A DNA stretch of 64,000 bases, taken from positions 40,906,501 to 40,970,500 of the forward strand of contig OX940863.1 in assembly GCA_954871525.1 (NCBI GenBank), written 5' to 3'. The translations under genes and the position numbers were made by a program. The DNA comes from Parietaria judaica (lineage: Eukaryota; Streptophyta; Magnoliopsida; Rosales; Urticaceae). The notes under the pieces are model-generated. The model was not told where the DNA came from, did not search any database, and was given only the letters and a program-made list of their open reading frames with translations. Position 1 is the first letter of the stretch. Each line of letters starts with the position of its first letter. Below, piece after piece: positions 33,398 through 44,036 of this stretch.

Positions 33398-35475
33398 TGT
33401 AAAACCCATATATATATATATATTATATATATATATTAAAAAAAAAGTGTCAGCATACCTTTTCTCTCTCCCCCTCCTTTTTCTTTCTTCCTCTTTCTTC
33501 CCGTAACCAACATCTCTCTCTCTCTCGTATTCTTTTCTCATCACATCAACTTCAGAGCTTCATAACTCGGTCACCGGAGCTCCGATCGACGAGATCTTGG
33601 TACCGTTGGAAAGCTCTCGAGGAGGTGAACAAGTTGCTGGGCGGAAGTCGACCGGAGGTGGTGGCGTTTGGCCGGAATAGTCGCCGTAAGGTTCGGTTTC
33701 ATAACTCGAGATCTATTTCGTTTGGGTTCGATTTTGAGAAATCTAACACCGGAACCGGGTTCACGAAGGTCAGTAGATTTTGTTGGAGCTGCCACCTCGC
33801 CGTCGCCGTTGGCCGTCGCGTCATTTTCCGATCCCAGGATTTATTGAGGGGTTTTGAAGCCCTCGTCGAGGAGATCGATAGCACTCGATCGGAATCGTCA
33901 TCGGACTCTCGGTAAGCCCGAATTTCCTTGACCTAGTTTCTGAATTTAGATGATCAAATTAGGTGTGTTCTGGGCCTTGATTGATGAAATTGACTTCGCC
34001 ATTGCGTTTTAAGCAGTCGAATTAAGCTAGGAGAAGCATAAATTTGTCGAATTGATGCCCGTTTTGCTGCCTCGTTTTGCGTGTCTGACGGGAATTTGGC
34101 CCGGGTTAATTTTAGTGTATCGGGTTTTCAATTGACAATTTGAATTCCAATCTTAGTAGTATTTGACTTATGAATGGTATCGGTGTTATATCTGGCACGG
34201 ATAGTCGTCCCAAGGTCGCCTCGAAGACTGCGCTGCCTGAACCACCCGTTTTGACTAATTCAACAGATCCCGAAGTCTCTAGTCATCAATCTCAGGGCCA
34301 AGACGAACCAACATCTTCGACTAGCTAGTCGATCGGTCAAAGTTTCCACGGATTGAGGTAGGGGCTATTACATTTTCTCGCAATTTAAAATGAACGTAAA
34401 AACCAATGTTTTAAATAAAGATCGAACCGGATAGGTTAAAATTGGAATTAATAAAATGTTGTTTTAATTAAAAGATAAAAGTTAATATCGTGATTTTCGT
34501 CGCTTGATAGCGAGGCTGGATACCAGGTATGGTTGCATCGGATTGATGCTCGTTATTATATTTATGTTTATGGTTACGTCGGTATGACGTGTGATGATAT
34601 GGTACCCGCTTCGGGCGGATGATGATTATTATGATATGGTACCCGCTTCGGGCGGATGAGCTGCTGACGAGCAGCTGGCTACTGCGCAGTAGGCCGGAAA
34701 TGATTATAGATGTGGATACGATTGGTGACCCAAAAGTCAACATTTCGACCCATGGCGAACTGGCCGTCTTTGGTGGTGATTAGGATCCCGAGTCGATGGC
34801 GAGTTACGGTTAGGGACTTCTAGTCCACCTGTGCTCGTGCCTTGAGGACTCGATGTGATATAGTGGAGTAAAGGCGTGAGCTGACTCGGCATGGACCACC
34901 GAAATGATTTGACTTTTGTGGGGTATATTTATTTATTTTATGAAAATGATGATTAAATGGTTTATGTTGACGTTTAATTTATTTAATTGAAATTTGACTA
35001 ATAAAGGTTCGGTAAAGAGAATTGGTAATAGATTCCCTACCGAGCATGTGGTGCTCACCCTTTCCATATACATTTTTTTCCTTCCAGTTACAGGTGGTGA
35101 TCAGTATCAGACTCCGGACGAGGAGTAGTTTGAGTTAGGAGGTCGACGTGTTGATTAGCTTAACCGTACTTCTAGTGTTCGTCGAGGTGAATCTCGCTTT
35201 TTGGGTTGATCTTTTATTCAGACTTGTAATGGATTAAATTAAGGATATTTGTGATGGTGATACTTTATATTTATCGTTTTATGGTGTTGTATAATCTGTG
35301 GTCATTGATGTTGTATTGTCGTTTTAAGTCCCATGGGCAAAAGTTATGTGTTTGTTGACGTGGACGTTGAATATTCAACGGTATTGTTTAAATGATGATG
35401 TGTCATTGACCGGTCCAAGTTTGAAAAGTCGTTGTTTTTGTCTTATTCTACTAACCCCCATCTAGGGGCGTTACA
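33398..35475 (+). repeat. Gypsy element 1, 3' LTR (2078 bp)
   Basis: Same ends as the 5' LTR. It is slightly shorter because of a shorter AT tract and a small deletion near 33804, where a GTCGCCG repeat is reduced. It is followed directly by the TGGGG duplication. Confidence 0.95.
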
Positions 35476-35862
35476 TGGGGGAATGGGCCGATGGGACTCC
35501 AATTTAGACGGGAAGATTGGCCTATCGAAGGGGAGGGAAAAACACATGTAATCGTGACACACTAATATAAAAGAAAAGCTAAGCCTCATTGGGAAAGGAA
35601 GAAAAAAAGAGAGAGAAAACCTATGTAAGAAGAGATATCAATATACAAACTCCATTTTTTCTCAACATACTGTCTTCATCTTGAGTGATCTTGGCTATTA
35701 CATGAGAAAAACCGAACCTCTTTCTATATATACAAAGGGATCAACCCTTGTGATTGTTGAGTGTACAAAAGGCCCTCAACACTGTTATTAAGTGTGCGTC
35801 TACTCGGCTGCCATATCAGCAGACGCCATATAGATTTTTAATTTTTTAAATTGTTTTTTAAA

Positions 35863-36233
35863 GAGAAAATAGAAACATAAGTATCTAAAGTCTTTGAAAA
35901 GTTGATATTAAGTTTCCATTCCTTTTTTTTGGTGGCAAAAATTATCAAATTCTTATTTTGTTTCTTCCGTCATGTTTCCGTCTAGAACCGCACCACGTCT
36001 CACGTTTTTAAACCCATTAAATATATAATTGTTTATCATTGATAAATCAGTTTAATTTTTTATTAAAAAATGTATATTTAATGGGTTTAAAAACATGAGA
36101 CGTGGTGCGGTCTGGACAGAAACATGAAGGAAGACACAAAATAAGAATTTGACAATTTTCGCCACCAAAAATAAAGAATGAGAACTTAATGTCAAATTTT
36201 CAAATATTAAGGTATTTATGCTGCTATTTTCCC
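35863..36233. mobile_element. Hairpin MITE (~370 bp), MULE-type
   Basis: Two arms of about 165 bp (35863-36030 and 36065-36233) are inverted copies, meeting at an AT-rich ~35-bp loop. The ends are GAGAAAATAG and, reverse-complemented, GGGAAAATAG. Flanks TTTTTTAAA and ACTTTTAAA agree at 7 of 9 positions, as for a 9-bp duplication. Non-coding. Confidence 0.75.
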
Positions 36234-36698
36234 ACTTTTAAATATAGGATAAGATTTAAAAATAATTAGAAATAAAAAATCAGGGTGGCACTTAAGGAAA
36301 AAGATTAATTACATGTTTGGATTAATGACGGCGAAAATACTCAAAGTTTCGTCAAAGAGCTCTTCGCGTGTTTAATGTTTAAAAGTGATGGTAAAAGTAC
36401 CTAAAATCGCATTAAGGGCGTTGAGCACTCCGTTCTCGTAGCGCAGTTAACGTAGCCGTTAACTCTGAACACGTGGACAAACGTGGGAAGTTGACATAGT
36501 AATATTTTACCCCATTAATTACAGGTTTTCAAGAAACGGTATGCATTTGTCTCAAACTAAAGCTATGAACACAAGTGATATAAATATAATATAGGTCCCA
36601 AATTTCATAGTCATTAATATGATAACACGAAACAGCACCCTAATTACGTGGTAAACATCATAATATTAATATATATGCTCTGGAGTGGCTGTGGATGA

Positions 36699-37082
36699 TC
36701 AGTTTCCTCTTTTGGGGTCATGTATGGGGTTAGCTCCCGGGTCTTGATAGTCCACCATTGCTTTTGCATGATCAACCTTCACTAGTACTCTTCTTCCTTT
36801 CATTATCTCCTGTGCGTGCGCATCATCGGTATGTATATGATACAGATTAAATTAAGGAGGTGCTAATGATCAACTAATTACCTCATGATCTTGAGACTCG
36901 GTGTTGTCTAGAGCTTTACCCTTCCACTTGAAGTGATCATCAACAACTCCTGAAACTGCAAGCATGTTAAGCTAAGCTAGGTATAGATGAACAAGTATAC
37001 AACTAGGATCATAATAACCCGAAACAGAGGAACTGAAGAGTAGAAGGGAGATGAGGAGGATCGAGAGCTTGGGATTAAGCAT
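36699..37082 (-). CDS. PSY-type secreted sulfated-peptide precursor, 3 exons, 82 aa
   Basis: Exons on the minus strand: 37082-37019, 36955-36882, 36809-36699 (stop TGA 36699-36701). Lengths 64/74/111 nt give one 249-nt frame with GT/AG at each junction. Residues 1-21 (start MLNPKLSILLISLLLFSS) form a clear signal peptide. A short acidic/basic variable region follows (WKGKALDNTESQDHE, then KGRRVLVKV). The C-terminus DYQDPGANPIHDPKRGN matches the PSY1 family peptide, whose Asp-Tyr is the tyrosine-sulfation site and whose DPxANPxHDP core is conserved. Family members are processed, secreted and sensed by leucine-rich-repeat receptor kinases to balance growth and stress. RGF/GLV peptides also start with DY but have a different core. 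It is too small for routine ORF finding. Confidence 0.88.
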
Positions 37083-37384
37083 TCTTCTTTCTTTCTTTTT
37101 TTAGTTTTTGGAATGAGAGATAAAAGAGAATGAGCTGATCTAGTGGAAATAATTGGGAAAAGAGCCAAAAACAGCTAGCTTATCATGATTACTATGTCCA
37201 CAAAGCAAGCTTTTTTCAAAATATACAACCCATTATTAATCCCCACTCAAAGTCAACCATGCACAAAATAATTCAACATTTTTCTTCTTTTTTTAGCCAT
37301 GTGTAATTGTTAATAATGTGGGACACTTTCTGGCTTTTGGGAATCACCCATATTTTGATACCTAATCTATAATACAAATCCTAA

Positions 37385-38302
37385 GGGCGCACTAACGATG
37401 ACTATTCACATGTTAGGTATCGTCCCACTTACCTACCAATTAGAGCTCTTTTGTCCCTTTGTAAAGTGTTAAAACACGAAATTAATAGAATTAATGTCTA
37501 TGGGCGCATTCCTTCTTGCCGTGCTTCTATCTAAGCCATCTCGGTCGCAAAGCCGCGCTCATTCCGCTCACCTCGGAAAGAGTCTCGTTTGAACGTATGC
37601 TTTACTACAAAAATATATTGACAACACTTCTCAAAGTACGGGTGGTGTCTCGGTTTAGGCATTAGGCGCGCTGCTCTCCACACCAGCAGACCTATTACCT
37701 CACAATTATGTGGTGGAGGATCTCCTAGCGTCGCACAATATTCCAAGTCACCTCGTTAACGGGCTCAACCACATAATGACTAACGGTCTTGTGCACAAGG
37801 ATGTGCACAGTCTGGCCTGCCTGCAAGGGTGTAGCAAGATTTATTGACCTGGCACACAGAGGCGCACCAGGCTGGTACAGGGGACATGCTGCGCAGGGAC
37901 ACGACAGGCGTGGTTGGGCCCTGCCACGCTAGGGCGCGGCAGGATGGTGCCCTGGGTCTAGCAGCACAAGAGCCTGCCAAACTTCGCCCTGGGCCCTACC
38001 GCACACGGGCGAGGCAAGCTGGCTCCTTGAGCCCTGTCCCACAAGCGTTCTGTAGACTGGCGCCCTGGGACATGCCGCGCAAAACTTAGGTTAAACCCTA
38101 AACTCTAATGAATATAAATAATTTTTCTTTAGTAATAGGGTTTTACAAGAAAGACCCTAGCAAATGAAAACAAATTAATGTTGATTTTCCAATTCTCAAG
38201 TTCCCTCAAATCAATAGTAACGCTAAGATTCTAAGTTTAGATTGACATATATACGAGTAATCTTTCTTGCAACAAAATTATAAGTGCCTTGTAAGTGGAT
38301 TG
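37385..38302 (+). other. LTR-like GC-richer block, family unknown
   Basis: Between the PSY gene and the copia-like element lies a region with a GC-rich minisatellite (37870-38085), an ATGAATATAAATAA box near 38108 and T-rich downstream sequence, the layout of a retrotransposon LTR. I could not find TG...CA ends with a target duplication, so boundaries and class are open. Open frames of 66-81 codons lie across the repeats. Confidence 0.35.
37870..38085 (+). repeat. 38-bp degenerate minisatellite
   Basis: About six units begin GGGCCCTGCC, GGGTCTAGCA, GGGCCCTACC, GAGCCCTGTC and GGGACATGCC and end GGCGCCCT or similar. GC-rich in an otherwise AT-rich setting. Confidence 0.75.
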
Positions 38303-39030
38303 TGTTGGGTATATTTTCTATACATGATGATAATGAGAAACAAACTATAGGAAAAACAGTAGCGAATAGATTCGATTATACGTATCTTTGTGTTCTTGGC
38401 TTTGACGAGCATCGGCTTGTCGTTTTGAACCGAAAAAAAGTTCTTGATATCCTGTAAAACAGAAAACGTTAGCGGTTCCCGAGACGCGTTGGACGCTCTC
38501 CTTAAAGCTTGATTCGCCTCCTCTACATGCTTGAGGTTCGTTAGGCGATAGATTCCCAGGATATAATGGGATGACCGCGAATTTCGAAGCACTTCGAAGT
38601 CCGCCGGCGAACTGAACCTTCTTGAACTCCGTTACCAAAAGACTCACGACATGAAAACATTGGGAAGCATAAAAGATCGAATCCGCTGAATGAAAAAACA
38701 AGAAGCGGATTCAAAGTATTTAGAGAGTTTTCGAAAGACGGTTTTGCAATCAGTGTGTCGAAAAAGGTCGAGGTCATTGTCAATTTATAGACGCGAGATT
38801 GAGACATTGAATTGATTACCAATCAATTTTATAACGGCTAATAATAAATTGCTATTAATCTGAAACGTAATAAATTGAATTCAATATACATAACGGTCAT
38901 AAACGTTTTACATAACGTTCGAACGTCGGAACAAATCCTGGTAATTGGATAGAGCGTTCGTCTCGAGTATTCAAAATTTCGACCGACTCGACGCTATCTC
39001 AATTTTATTTAACTGCAATTATTTCCAACA
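38303..39030 (-). repeat. LTR (3') of the copia-like element, 728 bp
   Basis: Same length as its partner at 50097-50824. Open frames of 93-118 codons on the minus strand recur in both LTRs and diverge without codon bias, so they are not treated as genes. Confidence 0.85.
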
Positions 39031-41003
39031 ATCGCCCACATAAATAAAATTGACAGATCACTCTTGACAACACCTGACTCAGGTAACAGAGTTCGGCAGT
39101 CAAATCCTGCATAGGATAGGTAGGTGTAACCCTTTGAACATTCCCTTGTGAAAATATATTTCCTTACTGGTGATCAGTAGACGCGATGTCTTTGAACTGT
39201 TCGACCGTTTGTGTAAGTGAGAATATACCTCACACAGAATTCTCCTTAGACAGGTTCAGTTCTCACTATTGTGTTCGTTTATGGTCATGAACACCATCTG
39301 GTTCTGTGAGAGTTTACGAAAGTTGCGCCCTGTACAATTCCGTTGAAGCGACCCCACTTCACTCTAACATAGGTGATCTAACTAAAAGCAAACTATGCTT
39401 CGCTCGGTTATCATATACCGACGTGTAAAAATCATTAAAAGCTTCTAGCTTATCCTTAACCGTACATATCACTGTTTTTCATCTTAGGGATGGACTAGGG
39501 TGTAACCCCCACAGTGATCCGTTAAAGTCTTACAGCTAGGTTGTCCAATTGAACCTAGTTCTTGGGATCTCCAATCAGCTAGGTTGGGTTTCCACTGTAA
39601 AACTTAATTTTTTTCAATGGGCTTAAGTCACATTCCCTTTGATGATTTCACAACCAACTCTCATTTTTACCCTTTTGGGTAGTGAATCCACAACATTATC
39701 ATTTGATTCACATAATCAACTATAATATATTTCTTTGAGAGTAATTTTCTAACGACATTAAGTCTACCACATATATGTCTAGACTGACCATTATGAAATG
39801 GTTTTACGCTCTTTTAATTGCATACTAAATTTCACAGTCGATGCAAATTATAGACGCGGTTTTTGCCATTTCAAAATATCTTCCAAATATTTTCTTAGCC
39901 ATTCGGCCTTATTGCCGTATTTGTCTAAGACAATATAAAGATTCTATTGTGAATCTCTCACGTTTATTTGGAAACTTCCCACATCCGATTCCAATTAGTT
40001 CATAGATGCAATGTACAGTCATCAGACTCATATACAACAACTTAATGTGAAGCGAATATTTTCTAGTAAACGCCACCACATTTCCAGGTATTAATTGGAA
40101 TTCAATGTTCACAAACCTTTGAACTTCTCAATTTATCTCGTGATAAATAGAGTCCGACATTATTGCCATATAAATTATGCACATATGCATGTACGTCATT
40201 TGAGCGCTTCTAACCTCGTTGAGGATTAGAATAACATCTTAAAATTGAAACCACAATTTCAATTACACGTACAAGTACCTTGATCGATAATCAAGTATAC
40301 CTAATCATAATATAAATTATCAGACTGTTTCAATTCGTTTTTGGGCATAAAATATTTTTCTGGGCGCGGGCACACAAGGTTTGACGCAGGCACGGACAGA
40401 AAAAATAACACCCCATCTGGGCGCAGGCACGAGCAGAAACATGCCCAAAACTAGATAATTACTTCTGCGTATGGGCACACCGAAACTTGCGCACCAACAA
40501 GCAGAAGAACACGAAGGATCAAAAAGAATTTTCTTTTACTTCGTTCCTCTCAGCTCCTCCACTGAGCAACAGCCTCCGTCGCCGACGACAGCCGTCGAAG
40601 CCGGCAAAAACCCATTAAAGAAACATAACATACTTTTCCAAGAAAAATATTATTACAGTAGTTCTCCCCATAATTTTTCTTTCATTTCGAAAAATACAAC
40701 CTTAGAATTAAAATCGCAATTTCAATTCAACGTTTTACGTTTTAGTACCTCGATCGATAATCGGGTGTACTATAATCGAACATAATTATTTTTCCATAAA
40801 ATAATTCACTTTACGTTCGTTGCTTTTTCTGAAACGTATGCACACTGCATTTATCGCATTAAGTAGTCATACAATATCAAATATATACTCTGCTGCATAT
40901 TTATATATATGAATACAAGATAAATATGATTTCTATATATACGCAATTAGAATAATCATTTCCTTTTAAAAAGAAATTTAAACAAACCTCGTATACATAC
41001 AGT

Positions 41004-41047
<44 letters not shown>

Positions 41048-41833
41048 GAAACATGAAACTATATATACACTATATACCTTGAAAAGTTTCTTCCGTAGCA
41101 CCTCCCGTAACACCTCATCAAAGTCTAAAATTATCAGCATTAACATATACCAATATTAATTATTGCATGCATAACGATCACGTGACAACGGATATAGAGC
41201 GAAATATTGATGTCTTTCAAGAAAGTAATTACACACGTCAATAAATATAAATTACTTGATTGATCCATCACAGAGAGAAAACTGAAATCTTAATAGGTAA
41301 AATAAATTAATACCATAAACACAGCATTAAATTCTCTCTCAACCGCTTAGGAAATATAGATCAATATCAAATATTGGATGTCATTACCCACGTTAAGATA
41401 AGAACGTCATTATGTACATTACCATATATATATATATATATTTTATTGCGAGAAATATTAAATCACGCAAATTACTCCAATAATAAATGGGTGTTTAGTG
41501 TTTACCTCATTGGACCGTAAGAATGCAAATCACTGAAACAACGATTTGACATTTACTGCGTTTATATGAGCGTGACCAACGGTCGTTTACCCAGCCAACG
41601 AGACACACACCTCGACCAAATTCGTCAGCCGGCTTCACCACGTGAAACATACGCGCCGTCGCGATCTGAAACCGACGATCCTATCCAAGCAGTGATGGAG
41701 CCTCTTAAATTTTCCATGCGCATTTTTGCCCTGCTCGTCAGTAGACTATGGGTATACATCCCTCACGATATTTATCATCTGCACTGTTTCTTTTATCTCA
41801 TTATCATCCAAACAAGTAATCAAGCTTTAAGAT
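39031..41833 (-). other. Non-coding internal domain of the copia-like element
   Basis: No reading frame over ~105 codons and no retroelement protein motif. It contains the polypurine tract at its left edge, a degenerate GGGCGCAGGCACGAGCAGA-type repeat (40365-40500) and an (AT)n tract at 41007-41045. This is the picture of a large retrotransposon derivative copied by enzymes of another element. Confidence 0.6.
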
Positions 41834-41838
41834 TGTTG

Positions 41839-44036
41839 TGTAACGCCCCTAAATGGGGGTTAGTAGAATAGGACAAAAATAAAGACTTTTTAAACTCTGA
41901 CCGGTCAATGAGACATCGCTTTATAAACGATGAACTTGACTTTTCAACATCCACGTCATCAAACATGTAGTTTTTGCCCATGGGACTTAAAACGACAAAA
42001 CAAACACAAACGACCACAGTTTATACAACACCATAAAAATGTGAAATACAAAATACCACCATCGCATAAATCAAACATTAAATCCATTACAGTTCCAAAA
42101 TGGAAAGATCAACACGGAATACAATGTTAACTTCGATGAACTTTAAATATACGAATAAACGAAAACAATATTTGGATCTTCTGAACCAGTCTACTCCTCG
42201 TCCGGAGTCTGAATCTGAACACCGCCTGAACTGAAAGGGAAAAAAATATATATATGGAAGGGGTGAGCACCACACGCTCAGTAGGGAATCTATTACCAAT
42301 TCTCTTTACCGAACTATTATTAGTCAAATTTTAATTAATTAAAATAAACGCCAACATAAACCATTTAATCCTCATTTTCATCATTTTATCAACAATAATA
42401 TAAATAAATAAATAAATATACTCCACAAAAGTCAAATCATTTCGGTGGTCCATGCCGAGTCAGCTCGCGCCTTTTCTCCACTATATCCCATCGAGTCCTC
42501 AAGGCACGAGCACAGGTGGACTAGAAGTCCCTAACCGTAACTCGCCCTCGACTCGGGATCCTAATCACCACCAAAGACGGCCAGTTCGCCATGGGTCGAA
42601 ATGTTGACTTTTGGGTCCAATCATATCCATATCCATATCCATATCCATATCCATAGCCTACTGCGCAGTAGCCAGCTGCTCGTCAGCAGCTCATCTGCCC
42701 GAAGCGGGTACCATATCAACACACATCATCCGCCCGAAGAGGGTACCATATCATCTTAATCATCATCCGCCCGAAGCGGGTACCATATCAACATACGTCA
42801 TACCGACGTAACCATAAACATAAAATATAAAATCAAGCATCAAACCAATGCAAATCATACATGTTTTCCATCGTCGCCAACAAGCGACATCAATCACAAT
42901 ACTAACTTTTATCTTTTTAATTAACATATAAATTCATTAATTCCGATATAAACCTATCCGGTTCAATCTTCATTAGAGCGTTGGTTTCTACGTTCATTTT
43001 AATTTGCGAGAAAAGGTAATAGCCCCTACCTCAATCCGTGGAAACTTTGATCGATCGACTAGCTAGTCGAAGATATGGGTTTGTCTTGGCCCTGAGCTAG
43101 ATGATCAGAGACTTCGGGATCCGTTGACCTATCCCAAATGGGTGGTTCGGGCATCACGGTCTTCGAAGCGACCACAAGACGACTATTTGCGTCAACTATA
43201 ACACTGATACCATCCATAAGTCAAATATTACTAAGATTGGAATTCACAATGTCAATTTAAAACCCGATACGCTGAAATATAACCCGGGCCGAATTCCCGT
43301 CGGGCACGCATAACGAGGCAGTAAAACGGGCATCAATTCGACAATGTAATACCTTTCCTAGCCTAATCCGACTATTTTAAACACAACGGCGAGGTCAATT
43401 TCATCAATCAAGGCACAGAAAACACTCAATTTGATGCCCTAAAATCTGAAACTAGGGCAAGGAAATCCGAGCTTACCGGGAGTCCGATGACAATTCCGAT
43501 TGAGGGCTTTCAATCCCCTTGACGAGGGCTTTAAAACTCCTCAACAAATTCCGGGATCGGAAAATGACGCGGCGGCCGACGGCGGCGACCGGTGACGGCG
43601 ACGGCGTGGTGGCACCACCAACGGACTCTAATAGGCTTCGTGAACATGATTCCAGTGTTAGATTTCCCAAAATCAAACCGACATGAAAAAGATCTAGAGT
43701 TGTAAAACCGCACCTTCCGGAGAATATTACGGTCAAACTCCACCACCTCCGGTCGACTTCCGCCTAAAAAAAGACTCCCCTTCTCGAGAGCTTTCCGGCG
43801 TCACCAACCACGCTCCGATCAGAGCTCTAGGGAAGGAGATATTAAGCTGTGATGTTTTATTGCCATGAGAGAGAAATAGAGACAGAGAGGGAGAGAGTGA
43901 GAGTCACGGGAGGAGGAGAGGAAAGGAGGGAAGAAAAGAAAAAAAATGGGGGAGAAATTGGTAGGTTTTGAACCACTCTCTGACAATTTTTTTTTATTAT
44001 TATATATATATATTAATATATATTTGGGGTTTTACA
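41839..44036 (-). repeat. Gypsy element 2, 3' LTR (2198 bp)
   Basis: Contains a (CCATAT)n tract (about 42624-42653) and three copies of CCGCCCGAAGCGGGTACCATATCA-type hairpin units (42698-42790). Confidence 0.95.

Larger units (their letters stand above)
26136..35475 (+). mobile_element. Ty3/gypsy element (chromovirus-like, Tekay/Del type), 9.3 kb
   Basis: Two LTRs (26136-28248 and 33398-35475), an initiator-Met PBS (28252-28263), gag-pol in the order gag, protease, RT, RNase H, integrase (the gypsy order) and a polypurine tract (33383-33397). TGGGG flanks both ends (26131-26135, 35476-35480), a perfect target duplication. LTRs differ by about 35 substitutions by eye over ~2.08 kb (~1.7%). 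The coding region holds several stops, two frameshifts and a 468-bp tandem duplication, so it is non-autonomous. Lineage is inferred from gag and integrase sequence; no chromodomain was identified. Confidence 0.95.
25459..35781 (+). mobile_element. Solo LTR with perfect TSD, split by a gypsy element
   Basis: The left part 25459-26135 and right part 35481-35781 join into one ~978-bp LTR: TGTTAAGGTCGG at the left end, GGCCCTCAACA at the right. CTGTT flanks both ends (25454-25458 and 35782-35786), a perfect 5-bp duplication. The right part has promoter-like TAATATAAAAG and CTCAACATACTGTC sequence. No internal domain remains, so it arose by LTR-LTR recombination before the gypsy element 26136-35475 inserted. 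Confidence 0.8.

Noticed and set aside
36300..36500. Sequence resembling the ends of the foldback element (GACGGCGAAAATACTCAAA)
   Set aside because: Similarity is short and no matching inverted terminus or flanking duplication was found.
42698..42790. Spaced direct repeats resembling a tiny CRISPR array
   Set aside because: Only three hairpin units inside a plant LTR, repeated in the partner LTR; not a prokaryotic array.
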